Assembly (NCBI GenBank): GCA_029256185.1
Contig: JAQSYI010000004.1
Location: forward strand, 160,770 to 224,769
DNA length: 64,000 nucleotides
Direction of reading: 5' to 3'
DNA from: Paenibacillaceae bacterium
GTDB taxonomy: Bacteria > Bacillota > Bacilli > Paenibacillales > NBRC-103111
Both the position numbers and the translations under genes were made by a program. Every line of letters begins with the position of its first letter. Within the stretch, counting starts at the first letter, position 1. A model generated the notes under the pieces. It was not told where the DNA came from. It made no database searches and worked only from the letters and a program-made list of their open reading frames with translations. Below are positions 8,151 through 17,908 of the stretch, one piece after another.

Positions 8151-8591
8151 GTGATAATGTCCCCGTATCTTTTGTTTTATGGTGATTGCAGGCCGGCTTT
8201 GGATTTTTATTCGGATGTGTTTCGTGCTTCGGTCAAAGAAATTATAACCTTTCAGGATGCGACCGCTTTTATGGATTTGCCCGTTTCCAAGGAGAACGGG
8301 AGCCTGGTGTTCAAGGGAGTGCTTGAATTTCAACATGAGGGCTCAATGTCTACGCTTGTGATGGCAGATTCACCGGCTTTGCTCTTTTCTGGATTTTCCG
8401 GTTCCCGCGGAATCCGGGATAATATTTCTCTGATGGTGAGGTTTTCTGATCCGGATGGGCTAAAGATCGTGTTCGGGCAGCTTGCAGTGGGAGGGAAAGT
8501 GAATGTTAGTCTGAAAGAAACCGGTAGTGGCCAATTAACGGGCAGCGTCATTGACCGTTACGGTGTGTGCTGGCTTCTGGAGGGACTTTGA
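8151..8591 (+). CDS. VOC family protein (PhnB / glyoxalase-like), 146 aa
   Basis: Small protein of the vicinal-oxygen-chelate superfamily, PhnB type: PYLLFYGDCRPALDFYSDVF at the N-terminus, LVMADSP in the middle and a C-terminal DRYGVCWLL that resembles the usual DRFGVxWxL ending. Length is normal for the family. GTG 8151 is chosen because GAGGAG at 8134-8139 is about 11 bases upstream, although ATG 8157 is possible. It stands alone between a terminator and ABC transporter genes. Substrate and reaction cannot be inferred; many members are uncharacterised or resistance-related. Confidence 0.8.
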   Translation: MIMSPYLLFYGDCRPALDFYSDVFRASVKEIITFQDATAFMDLPVSKENGSLVFKGVLEFQHEGSMSTLVMADSPALLFSGFSGSRGIRDNISLMVRFSDPDGLKIVFGQLAVGGKVNVSLKETGSGQLTGSVIDRYGVCWLLEGL

Positions 8592-8731
8592 GCATCGAAC
8601 AATATATTTGCCCTTCGGTTACAGCCAGAAGCTCCATCCCGCATAAGTTATTTTGAAAGTGGAAGGGATATCCAACAGTTGCGTCGAATAAAAGTTAGGT
8701 TCAGAGAGCAACTGTATGGAGGAGTGGTAAG

Positions 8732-10528
8732 GTGAAGCTGTCCAAAAAAGAGAACATGCTGGAAAGCTGGCGCGCATACGTATGGGTGCTGTCTTTTCTT
8801 AGGGATTATAAAGGGCGTCTTGCGGCGATTATTCTGCTTGGGCTTATCATAGCCTTGGGGGAAATGAGTGTTCCCCAATTTATTCAGTATTTAATCGATC
8901 ATGTGATGCCAGCGAAGAACTTGCGAATGTTTGGACTTTCCTTGTGCCTGCTGGTCCTTGTGCTTGGTCTGATGATTGCCTCCAGTGCGGCAAATAACGT
9001 TCTCGTGCGGTCCGTTCGGGAGAAGGCCTCCAGGGATCTGCAGCTCAGTCTGTTCAAGCATCTCCGGAGGCTGGGCTTTGCCTATTATGAGCAGCATTCG
9101 GTGGGGCAGACCCTATCCTTATTCAACCAGAACATGACCGCTGTGCAAAATATTTATACGCAATATTTGCCCCAGTCCGTTCAGCAGGCATTATTGATTC
9201 TTGTTCCATTGGGCACAGTCCTCTATATGAACTGGGCGCTGACCCTTCTAATCATACCCTGCTACTTCCTCTATTATATCATCGGACCCAAGACCGACCG
9301 CCAAACCGCCGTATACTTTGAACGCCAGACCAAGGAAAGGGAAATGCTGAACAAGAAAATCTATGACTCTGTTAATTCCATTGTTGAGGTTCGCGCGTAT
9401 GGAGCTGTGCCATGGGAAATGGGCCGCTTCACGGAAGTTTACAGGAAATATGCCAATACCCGGCTCATCTCCTTGCTGTACCGGCATTTGCGCTATTCCT
9501 TCCGCATGATGGCAACCGCTGTAGGCGTCATCCTGATGTACATCCTGGGCGGACGATATATACAGGACGGAACGATGAGTGTCGGGGAATTCGTCTCTTT
9601 TACCATCTATATGCTGATGCTGTTCCGATCATTGGGGCATATTACCTTCCTGATGCTGGAGCAAAGCTACTGTATTGCGCAAGCGAAGCTGCTGTATGCG
9701 TTTTCATTGGAGCAGCCGCTGGTAGAGGAGAGCGGGACACTACGGGAGTTGCCGGAGGTGAAGGGGGATGTCCGGTTTTGCGATGTGCATTTCGGTTATC
9801 CCAACCGTGAGCCTGTAATGGAAGGATTTACAGCAAACATCCCGCTGGGGAAGAAGACGGCCTTCGTGGGAGCAAGCGGCAGCGGAAAATCTACTCTCTT
9901 AAAGCTCGTAGGGCGATTCTATGATCCTGCAGCAGGGCAGATCTTGCTGGACGGAGTGCCTTTGCCGGAGCTGCCGCTGCAGCAAATCCGGGAAGCGGTG
10001 GGGATTGTATTTCAGGAGACGTATTTATTCGGATCGACGATCAGGGAGAATATCAGATTCGGGCGTCCGGAGGCAACGGATGAGGAGATTGAGGCGGCAG
10101 CCAAGGCAGCATTCATCCATGATTTTATTATGGAGCAGCCCGACGGGTACGATACCAACGTAGGCGAACGGGGAGGAAGACTCTCCGGGGGACAGAAGCA
10201 GCGAATCGCCGTAGCGAGAATGTTTCTGAAGGACCCTGCGATTATTTTGCTGGATGAAGCTACCGCCTCATTGGATTCCGTAAGCGAAAGAGCCGTACAA
10301 CAGGCCTTGAACGCCTTGCTGGCAGGAAGAACCACTATTGCGGTGGCCCACAGAATTTCGACGATTGCAGATTATGAGCAAATCATTGTAGTCGATCAAG
10401 GCAGGGCGGCGGAGCGGGGGACGTATGAACAATTGATGCGTGCTCAGGGCCTATTTTATCAACTGGTCAAGGGGGAGGAGAGCATGGATGCGCAATCTGC
10501 GTTGGATCTGGCCGTTCATCAGGAATAA
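8732..10528 (+). CDS. ABC exporter half-transporter (TMD-NBD), first of a pair
   Basis: Type-IV ABC exporter subunit of 598 aa: an N-terminal six-helix membrane domain (about residues 25-310) and an ATPase domain with Walker A GASGSGKST (about residue 380), signature LSGGQKQR, Walker B IILLDEATASLD and switch AHRIS. All catalytic residues are present. The GTG start follows GGAGGAG. It overlaps the next ABC gene by 41 bp, so the two probably form a heterodimer. G+C looks like that of the flanking core genes. No peptidase C39 domain is present. Substrate unknown; multidrug or lipid/peptide export are all possible. Confidence 0.87.
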   Translation: MKLSKKENMLESWRAYVWVLSFLRDYKGRLAAIILLGLIIALGEMSVPQFIQYLIDHVMPAKNLRMFGLSLCLLVLVLGLMIASSAANNVLVRSVREKASRDLQLSLFKHLRRLGFAYYEQHSVGQTLSLFNQNMTAVQNIYTQYLPQSVQQALLILVPLGTVLYMNWALTLLIIPCYFLYYIIGPKTDRQTAVYFERQTKEREMLNKKIYDSVNSIVEVRAYGAVPWEMGRFTEVYRKYANTRLISLLYRHLRYSFRMMATAVGVILMYILGGRYIQDGTMSVGEFVSFTIYMLMLFRSLGHITFLMLEQSYCIAQAKLLYAFSLEQPLVEESGTLRELPEVKGDVRFCDVHFGYPNREPVMEGFTANIPLGKKTAFVGASGSGKSTLLKLVGRFYDPAAGQILLDGVPLPELPLQQIREAVGIVFQETYLFGSTIRENIRFGRPEATDEEIEAAAKAAFIHDFIMEQPDGYDTNVGERGGRLSGGQKQRIAVARMFLKDPAIILLDEATASLDSVSERAVQQALNALLAGRTTIAVAHRISTIADYEQIIVVDQGRAAERGTYEQLMRAQGLFYQLVKGEESMDAQSALDLAVHQE

Positions 10529-12212
10529 GAAGGGCTGGTATGCGTTTGGATTCCTGATCATGATGGTGGAGACGGCATTCAGCTTGGGAGGGACCTGGAT
10601 TCAGCAGTGGATCATCGATGATGTTTTCCTGTCGGGCCAATTTGCACAAGCCGTTCCTTATTTTCTGCTGCTTGGATTATGCGTGGTTTCCGCCCCGGCT
10701 CTGTTTACAGCTACGGCTATGGTACATCATAAGATAGGCTATGATTTGAGGGTAACTCTGGGGCAATACGTGGTGAGCCATCTGTTTCATCTCCCCTTGG
10801 CTGCTATCTCGCGGGAACGCCATGCTACCTTCATCGATTATATCAGCCGGGATGTGTATTCCGTAGGAGAGACTGTTTCTTACCAGATGCCCAAGGGGAT
10901 TCAGCGCGTATTATCCGCTCTGGTGCTAATGGTCATTATCGGAAGCATCAGCCTGCCCCTGCTCTTAACGACCACTGTGCTCAGCATCATACATATTATG
11001 CTTGGCCGCCATATTGGGAATCTGATCCGTCAGAACTCCCGGCAGGCCGCAGACAAAAAAACCTTGCTCATCACCCATATGGAGGAGGGCATCTCCGGGA
11101 CCCGTGAAGTGGTGGCTTACCATAGGGAGGAGTGGGAGCTTACACGGTTTCACCGCTTATTCCGCTCCTACTATGAGGAAGTGATGAAATCCGGCAGCCT
11201 GGAAAATAAGCAATTGCTATGGACAGATCCGCTAAAGTGGGTGGCAACGCTCACTGTGCTTGGCTACGGGGGATATCAGGTTATTCAGGGTGAGATGAGC
11301 GTAGGTCTTCTGGTTGTGCTGTGGCAGTATTCCTCCAATCTGACGGAGGATTACCGGCAAATTTTTAACTATTCCATGATTGGCGCAAGATTAATGGGCG
11401 CTATCGACCGGATCAGAAGAATAACCGATATAGACCCGGTTGCGGACGGCGATCGCACTCTCTGCGAGCCCATTCGCCTCATTCAGATGAAAGAAGTGAG
11501 CTTCACTTATGAGGGGGACTCCGGTCAGCCGGTTCTGAAGCAAGTAACCATGGAGTTCCATGCAGGGAACAAGTATGCAATCGTGGGAGCCAGCGGGGGA
11601 GGAAAGTCAACCATAGCCAAGCTGCTGGTTCGTTTCTATGAGCCGGACAGCGGATGCGTGGAGGTGAATGGTACGGCCTTAAATGTGCTGGACCGTGAGT
11701 CATGGGCTCAGAAGGTATGCATCGTGCTCCAGGAGCCCTATTTCTTCCCGGAATCCATCCGCACCAATCTGACGATGGGCCGGGAGGGAATCAACGATGA
11801 GGAACTGTTGAGGCTTTGCAAGCTCATGTGCATCGATGAACTCATCGCTTCCCTGCCACAGGGCCTGGATCAGGAGATCGGCGAACGGGGAGTCATGCTG
11901 TCCGGCGGGCAGAAGCAGCGGCTTTCTCTGGTCCGGGCTCTTGCCGGCCAACCGGAGGTGCTGATCCTGGATGAAGCCACCTCCTCGCTTGATCTGGAAA
12001 CCGAAAGGAAAGTTCAGCGTAATTTGGATATCCTCCAGCAAGGCCGCATGACCATAATTATTGCTCACAGGCTGTCTACGGTTGAGAATGCCGACCGGAT
12101 ATTCGTAATGGGGCAGGGACGTGTGGTTGAAGCAGGCAGCCATGCAGAGCTGCTAGCGCGGCATGGCCTTTACTCCAATCTGCTCATGGAGGAGGAAACG
12201 CTGGCGGGGTAA
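10488..12212 (+). CDS. ABC exporter half-transporter, second of a pair
   Basis: Fusion of membrane domain and ATPase, 574 aa. Walker A GASGGGKST (about residue 366), signature LSGGQKQR, Walker B VLILDEATSSLD, switch AHRLS. An upstream in-frame start at 10440 is inside the previous gene; GGAGGAG at 10474-10480 is 7 bases before ATG 10488, which fixes the start. Translationally coupled to the preceding exporter. Both subunits keep a consensus catalytic Glu, so this is not a pair with one obviously degenerate site. Confidence 0.87.
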   Translation: MRNLRWIWPFIRNKKGWYAFGFLIMMVETAFSLGGTWIQQWIIDDVFLSGQFAQAVPYFLLLGLCVVSAPALFTATAMVHHKIGYDLRVTLGQYVVSHLFHLPLAAISRERHATFIDYISRDVYSVGETVSYQMPKGIQRVLSALVLMVIIGSISLPLLLTTTVLSIIHIMLGRHIGNLIRQNSRQAADKKTLLITHMEEGISGTREVVAYHREEWELTRFHRLFRSYYEEVMKSGSLENKQLLWTDPLKWVATLTVLGYGGYQVIQGEMSVGLLVVLWQYSSNLTEDYRQIFNYSMIGARLMGAIDRIRRITDIDPVADGDRTLCEPIRLIQMKEVSFTYEGDSGQPVLKQVTMEFHAGNKYAIVGASGGGKSTIAKLLVRFYEPDSGCVEVNGTALNVLDRESWAQKVCIVLQEPYFFPESIRTNLTMGREGINDEELLRLCKLMCIDELIASLPQGLDQEIGERGVMLSGGQKQRLSLVRALAGQPEVLILDEATSSLDLETERKVQRNLDILQQGRMTIIIAHRLSTVENADRIFVMGQGRVVEAGSHAELLARHGLYSNLLMEEETLAG

Positions 12213-12444
12213 GGAGCGGGAGCGGTTCATCGAGAGGGTTTGTCTCAGCTTGGCCGCTCCTTCAGCAGTACCTCTAATAAAATAACGTTTTAAACTGATC
12301 TGCCATGCCCAGTCTTCCAATGAAACTTCTTGTTTATATAATCGACTCGTTGGTAGTTAACCAGCCAATCTTAGGTATGACGCTAATTTAGTACTGGCGA
12401 CATGAAGTTTATAGATAGTCATTAAAAAGTAGGCGGCGTGAAGA

Positions 12445-14265
12445 ATGAGCGGAAAAGCAAGCAGTATAAGCAATATCGTCTATATCCTTAAGCTCTCTTA
12501 TAGAAAAAATCGTCTGTTATTTGGCCTGTATGGGAGCTATGCTGTTCTAAATGCGATTCAACCCTTTATTCCGGTAGTTATGCCCAAAAAGATCATAGAC
12601 GAGTTAATGGGACAGGCGCGTGTGCATCAGCTTCTGTTGCTATTATTTCTGATGTCCGCACTCTCCGCCTTTCTGGGTTATGTCACATCGTATCTTCAGG
12701 GGAGGATCACTCCTGAAATGATTAAGACGGTATCCGGCATCTCTTTGGATGTAACGGAGCGGAACCTTAGTATTCCATACCAAAAACTGGAATCAAAAAG
12801 TTATCTTAATCAGTTTGAAATAGCTTCCCGGTTTTTGACAGATCAGCAAAAAGGCTTTCAAGGATTCATTCATAGCCTTTTTACATTGAGTGGTTCAGTG
12901 CTTGGGTTCTTCGGCTTTATTGCGGTTTTGAAAGAAATGCCTGTTTATTTTATCATATTTTTGTTGGTATCCTCGTTTGGCTCATATTATTTCTTAACCC
13001 GGGCCAACCGTTATGAAGCCTCCCAGAGAGTTGCCGTTGCCGAGAACGAGAGAAAGTCATCCTACCTGTCAAAATTGATGCAAACGGTCTCTTATGCCAA
13101 AGAAGTCCGGCTGCATAATCTTGCCCCTTTTCTATCCCGGTTATTTTCGCTGGAAAAAAAGCAAGGCATGGCCCTGCATACGGCGATCCGCTCAAAACGA
13201 AACAGGAGCCATCTGGGAGATGCAGGAATTCTTTTTTTGCGCGACGGAATAGTTTTTGGGTTTATCATTCTGCAGTATTCACGAGGAGAGATAACAATAG
13301 GAAGTTTGGCGATGGTGTTATCTGCAGTTACGGCCTTTTCGGCTTGGAGCAAATCACTTTTGAAAGCTATAGCTGATATCAGGCTGCAATCTGCTTTCAT
13401 TGAGGATCTTCGCCTGTTCCTTGGCGCAAGTGACGAGGAGGAGGACAACTTAGAATGGAAATTGCCATCGTCGCCGTATACCATATCCTTTGACAATATT
13501 TCGTTTCGTTACTCTCCCGAGAGCCCTTATGTTTTCAATGCTTTCTCTCTGACCATTCCACCACTCCAAAAGCTGGCCCTTGTTGGACAGAATGGATGCG
13601 GCAAATCCACCCTAGTCAAGCTCCTATGCCGTTTTTATGAACCGGAGGAGGGCTGCATCAGGATCAATGGAATAGATATTGCTTCTATTCCGCATGACAT
13701 ATATCTTACTCTTCTATCCTCGGTATTTCAGGAGATCCACATTCTGGCTTTCTCCATCTTGGAAAACATTACGTTGGACAACTCATCTCTGCAGAATGAA
13801 ACTCTGGACAAAGTAGTGGATTGCCTGCAAAAAGCCGACTTATACGCAGACGTATCCAAGCTAACGCATGGTGTAAATACCAGCGCCCGGAAAATTTTGG
13901 ATGAAGAGGGGGTTGAACTGTCGGGTGGCCAGAAACAGAAACTGGCAACGGCCCGGGGATTGTATAAACAGTCCATTCTATTTCTATTGGATGAGCCTAC
14001 GGCTGCACTAGACGCTCTGGCAGAGGAGAAGAGTTATAAGGACTTTGAACAGGCAGCCCGCGGCAAGACTACGGTTTATATCTCGCACAGGCTCTCCAGC
14101 ACCAAATTTTGTGACCGAATTGCCTTTCTTGATCGTGGACGGCTGGCGGAATACGGAACCCATGAAGAGCTAATGCATTTACAGGGGTTGTACTATTCCA
14201 TGTATACCATTCAAGCTCAATATTATCAAAAGAAGGAACACATTCATGTCAAAAGTGCCAATTAA
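12445..14265 (+). CDS. ABC exporter half-transporter 1 of a four-gene set
   Basis: Protein of 606 aa: membrane domain, then ATPase with Walker A GQNGCGKST (about residue 379), signature LSGGQKQK, Walker B LLDEPTAALD and SHRLS. The intracellular loop carries YAKEVRL, shared in variant form by the next three genes and reminiscent of the AKExR(L) stretch in lantibiotic-type peptide exporters. There is no C39 protease domain. The start has only a weak SD (AGGCGG). G+C is visibly lower than in neighbouring regions (two 60-base lines counted in this block gave 48% and 38%). It overlaps the next gene by 20 bp. Confidence 0.86.
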   Translation: MSGKASSISNIVYILKLSYRKNRLLFGLYGSYAVLNAIQPFIPVVMPKKIIDELMGQARVHQLLLLLFLMSALSAFLGYVTSYLQGRITPEMIKTVSGISLDVTERNLSIPYQKLESKSYLNQFEIASRFLTDQQKGFQGFIHSLFTLSGSVLGFFGFIAVLKEMPVYFIIFLLVSSFGSYYFLTRANRYEASQRVAVAENERKSSYLSKLMQTVSYAKEVRLHNLAPFLSRLFSLEKKQGMALHTAIRSKRNRSHLGDAGILFLRDGIVFGFIILQYSRGEITIGSLAMVLSAVTAFSAWSKSLLKAIADIRLQSAFIEDLRLFLGASDEEEDNLEWKLPSSPYTISFDNISFRYSPESPYVFNAFSLTIPPLQKLALVGQNGCGKSTLVKLLCRFYEPEEGCIRINGIDIASIPHDIYLTLLSSVFQEIHILAFSILENITLDNSSLQNETLDKVVDCLQKADLYADVSKLTHGVNTSARKILDEEGVELSGGQKQKLATARGLYKQSILFLLDEPTAALDALAEEKSYKDFEQAARGKTTVYISHRLSSTKFCDRIAFLDRGRLAEYGTHEELMHLQGLYYSMYTIQAQYYQKKEHIHVKSAN

Positions 14266-16042
14266 TTTCCGTTTGGAATTTCAGGTGATGAAGTTTGTTA
14301 TCCGGATGATATGGACACTAGCTCCGCGCTTTTTTATTTTTACCTTGATGTTTTGTGTCTGTGCTTCACTGTCTCCCGTTATCAACCTCCTTTTTTTAAA
14401 GGAGATCATAAATGGGTTTGCAGCCAACAGATTCGTACAAGAGTTGCTGCCCGTAATAGTGGTTATGGTAGTTGTGAATGCAATATGCTATTTTCTTAAT
14501 CTTTTTCTTACTGAAAAAATGGAAGAGTTTACACTATCGCTGAACAAGGACTTTCAAATGCAGCTTGGCCTCAAAATGATGGAGCTTGATTACATGGATT
14601 TGGAAAATCCAATCATTTTGAATTTGAGGGAGCAGGCTTTGACTCCCATCTCCACTCATAATGTGATACCCAGAACCATAAACGGAATGCGAAATATACT
14701 CCGTTCGGCCTTCATTCTGCTCAGCATGGCGAGTTTTGTAGCCGGGCTTAATCCGCTTTTGCTTTTGTTTATAGTCGGAATCGTGCTGCTTAATTCACGC
14801 ATCTATAGCAAAATGCAGAAGGTGCAATTCGACTTTCACAAGAAATTGGCACCTATCAATCGTAAATTTGGCTATTACAGAATGTTGGCCAGTGATTTCG
14901 GAATGGGGAAGGATGTGCGTATGTTCGGGATGGGTCCTTATCTCTTAAGGAAGATTGAGACCTACAATCAAGAGAGTTATGCAGGCTTTGCCGGGATGTT
15001 TGCCAGTGTTGGCAGCTATAAAGGTAAGACGAATATAACGATTCAAGTTCAGCTGCTTGCTGTTTACAGCTACATGGTGTACAAAGTCTACACTGGAAAT
15101 TTGCCTATCGGCAGCTTTTTAATGTATATTTCCGCCGCCGCGGCTTTTTCCGCCGCCTTCTCTGAGGTGGTGAACGGAATGACGGAGCTTAGGCAAATGT
15201 GTCATTATCTTGAACCATTTCAGCAGTTTATGGAGCTTCCGACCAGCCGTGGAAAAGGAAGTCGATCTGCAGAAGGCTTGGAGAAAGAATTCGCTATAGA
15301 GTTCGATAAAGTATCCTTTAAATATCCGGGGGCCGCGCATTATACCATAAAAAATCTGTCTTTTACCGTTCGTAACGGAGAAAATTTATCCATTGTAGGA
15401 AAAAATGGCGCGGGAAAGAGCACGCTTATTAAGCTGCTGTGCCGCCTTTGTGAACCTGAATCTGGGGAAATAAGAGTGAACGGAATAAATATTCAGGAAT
15501 TTGAGAGAGCAGATTACCAAAAGTGGCTGGCTGTCGTATTTCAGGACTACTCACTGTTTTCCTTCTCGCTGAGGGACAACATCCTTCTTGGCCGTTCATT
15601 GGAGCATGAGGAGCAGGTACTGGAGGGCGTGCTGGACAAAATGGGATTGAAGGAAAAGATCAACCGGTTGGATCAAGGGGTGGACACCTTTCTTACTAAG
15701 CAATTCAATCCGGAAGGAATCGAACTGTCGGGGGGAGAGGGGCAAAAACTGGCGATTGCGCGGGCATTAGCTCAGCGGGCTGCTTGTGTAGTTCTGGATG
15801 AACCCACAGCAGCCCTGGACCCTTATGCGGAGCAAGAGATATACAGCCATTTTCATGAACTGATAGATAGAAAAACAGCGTTGTTCATCTCTCACCGATT
15901 GTCCTCCTGCCAGTTCTGCAATAATATTGCCGTTATAGAGAATGGAGAGCTTGTAGAATTTGGGAATCATGCAGCATTGTTAAATAATAATGGGCTATAT
16001 GCGGAAATGTGGAATGCCCAGGCACAATTTTATCAGGAATGA
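14246..16042 (+). CDS. ABC exporter half-transporter 2 of a four-gene set
   Basis: Protein of 598 aa with membrane domain and ATPase: Walker A GKNGAGKST (about residue 383), signature LSGGEGQK, Walker B VLDEPTAALD, SHRLS. The loop motif is MGKDVRM, the most divergent of the four. ATG 14246 lies inside the end of the previous gene and follows GAAGGA, so the two are translationally coupled and probably form one heterodimer. Low G+C like its neighbours. Substrate unknown. Confidence 0.86.
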   Translation: MSKVPINFRLEFQVMKFVIRMIWTLAPRFFIFTLMFCVCASLSPVINLLFLKEIINGFAANRFVQELLPVIVVMVVVNAICYFLNLFLTEKMEEFTLSLNKDFQMQLGLKMMELDYMDLENPIILNLREQALTPISTHNVIPRTINGMRNILRSAFILLSMASFVAGLNPLLLLFIVGIVLLNSRIYSKMQKVQFDFHKKLAPINRKFGYYRMLASDFGMGKDVRMFGMGPYLLRKIETYNQESYAGFAGMFASVGSYKGKTNITIQVQLLAVYSYMVYKVYTGNLPIGSFLMYISAAAAFSAAFSEVVNGMTELRQMCHYLEPFQQFMELPTSRGKGSRSAEGLEKEFAIEFDKVSFKYPGAAHYTIKNLSFTVRNGENLSIVGKNGAGKSTLIKLLCRLCEPESGEIRVNGINIQEFERADYQKWLAVVFQDYSLFSFSLRDNILLGRSLEHEEQVLEGVLDKMGLKEKINRLDQGVDTFLTKQFNPEGIELSGGEGQKLAIARALAQRAACVVLDEPTAALDPYAEQEIYSHFHELIDRKTALFISHRLSSCQFCNNIAVIENGELVEFGNHAALLNNNGLYAEMWNAQAQFYQE

Positions 16043-16063
16043 AGGGAGAGAAGGGACAGGAGA

Positions 16064-17908
16064 ATGCTTAAAAATGTAGGTGGATATTCTTTGGCGGGAC
16101 AAACCAACTCATTGTCCAACAATCTCTATATGCTGAAGCTTATTGCAGAAGCATGTCCATCCAGAATATGGGCGGAATTGCTTCTGAAAACCGTAAGCTA
16201 CGGACGAACGGTGTTTTTTTATATTATTTTCACCCGGATTTTGTTTAATGCTCTGCGGAATGAGGTTTCGTTTTCTGAGGTCGCGTTATTAATTGGCATA
16301 GCGATGGCTATTTTGTTTTTGGTAGACTATATTCAAACCTGGTATGCCTGCAAGATCAGGCCCCAAACGGATCAAACCATCTTTGAGTATATAAACCTGA
16401 AGCTGTTCGATAGGGCAATAGACGTAGAATTGGCTTGTTTTGAAGATCCGGAATATTACGACAAACATACCAAAGCCACTGTTGAAGCAAACGGAAGAGC
16501 GTTGAAGGTACTGGATGATGTAACCGATTTGGCCGGAACTGCTCTTTCTTCTATAGCAATCCTAAGCATGATGCTGTCGCTCGACCGCATAGCCATCTTA
16601 TTCGCATGTATTCCTTTGTGCACGAGCTTTTTTATTACCAACCTCATGAACAAAATCAGATATCGGCTGTACAGCGATAATGTGAAGGACAACCGCGTCA
16701 AGGAATATGTGAAAAGAGTCGTATATCTGCCCCAATATGCCAAGGAATTCCGGCTTACCGGGATGCTTGATGTGCTGTTGGACAAATTTCAGCACTCTGT
16801 CCGGCAAAATGTCGTCCGAATTAAAAAGTGTGGCAATCAATTGGCCTTCTTGCTGTCTCTGCAAATGAGCTTGAGTCAAACGATTATGTTTGTCGGTTCC
16901 ATTACATATGCCACATACAGGATGATGGTTTCCCATACCCTTTTGATTGGGGATTACATCGTTCTTGTGAATTCCATTATGATGCTGTCCAACAGTATGG
17001 TGGATATTACCAAGAAAATCATTGCTTTATCGGAAAACAGCCTGTATATCCATAATTTGAAGAGCTTTATTCAGTATGAACCGAAAATTCCGCAGAACCA
17101 GAAGGGATTAACTCCGGCTGCCGGGGATACGGTCTTATCTTTAAATAATGTGTCGTTTCGGTATGAAGGAATGGCGGAGCCCAGTTTGCAGCATATCAAT
17201 ATTGAAGTCAGACAAGGCGAGAAAATATGTATCGTTGGGCATAACGGCTCGGGTAAAACAACGCTGGTTAAGCTTATTCTTCGGCTGTATGATGCTACAG
17301 AAGGCGAAGTGATGCTAAATCAGATCAATATCAAGCAGTACAATTTGAAAGAATACAGAGCCTTGTTCGGAACAGTTCTCCAGGATTTTCAGATATTTTC
17401 CTTCAGTATTGCGGAGAATGTGTTGATGCAAGAGGCTTCCGGAGATGAGGGAAAGGCCTTGGCAGCGCATAGCTTGCGGAAGGTTGGTTTGCTTGACAAG
17501 GTGGAGCGAATGCCGCAAGGTCTGAATACCGTGCTAACCAAAGAATTTGATGATAGCGGGATGATTATGTCCGGTGGTGAATATCAGAAAATTTCCATTT
17601 CCAGAGTGATTGCCAAGCCGTGCAGAATTGTGATTATGGATGAGCCTTCCAGTGCGCTGGACCCTGTTGCCGAGCATGAATTATTTCAAATGATGACGAA
17701 GGCCGCGGAACACAAAACGGTTATTTTCATATCTCACCGTCTTTCTTCAACCGTAAGCGCTGACAAGATCATAATGATGGAGAAGGGCTGCATTGCAGAA
17801 GAAGGTACTCATCAGCAACTAATGGATCGAGATGGGAAATATGCCAAGATGTACAGGATGCAGGCTGAGAACTATGCAGGAGGATGGACGTATGGTCAGG
17901 AAGCTTAA
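16064..17908 (+). CDS. ABC exporter half-transporter 3 of a four-gene set
   Basis: Protein of 614 aa: membrane domain plus ATPase with Walker A GHNGSGKTT (about residue 390), signature MSGGEYQK (Met in place of Leu), Walker B IMDEPSSALD, SHRLS, and loop motif YAKEFRL. It begins 21 bp after gene 2, with GAAGGG 9 bases upstream, and overlaps gene 4 by 17 bp. Genes 3 and 4 look like a second heterodimer and resemble each other more (DEPSSxLD, QDFQI) than genes 1 and 2. Confidence 0.86.
   Translation: MLKNVGGYSLAGQTNSLSNNLYMLKLIAEACPSRIWAELLLKTVSYGRTVFFYIIFTRILFNALRNEVSFSEVALLIGIAMAILFLVDYIQTWYACKIRPQTDQTIFEYINLKLFDRAIDVELACFEDPEYYDKHTKATVEANGRALKVLDDVTDLAGTALSSIAILSMMLSLDRIAILFACIPLCTSFFITNLMNKIRYRLYSDNVKDNRVKEYVKRVVYLPQYAKEFRLTGMLDVLLDKFQHSVRQNVVRIKKCGNQLAFLLSLQMSLSQTIMFVGSITYATYRMMVSHTLLIGDYIVLVNSIMMLSNSMVDITKKIIALSENSLYIHNLKSFIQYEPKIPQNQKGLTPAAGDTVLSLNNVSFRYEGMAEPSLQHINIEVRQGEKICIVGHNGSGKTTLVKLILRLYDATEGEVMLNQINIKQYNLKEYRALFGTVLQDFQIFSFSIAENVLMQEASGDEGKALAAHSLRKVGLLDKVERMPQGLNTVLTKEFDDSGMIMSGGEYQKISISRVIAKPCRIVIMDEPSSALDPVAEHELFQMMTKAAEHKTVIFISHRLSSTVSADKIIMMEKGCIAEEGTHQQLMDRDGKYAKMYRMQAENYAGGWTYGQEA

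Noticed and set aside
12304..12387. 27-codon ORF before the four exporters, considered as a precursor peptide
   Set aside because: No SD, no leader/core pattern, no Cys/Ser/Thr-rich core.
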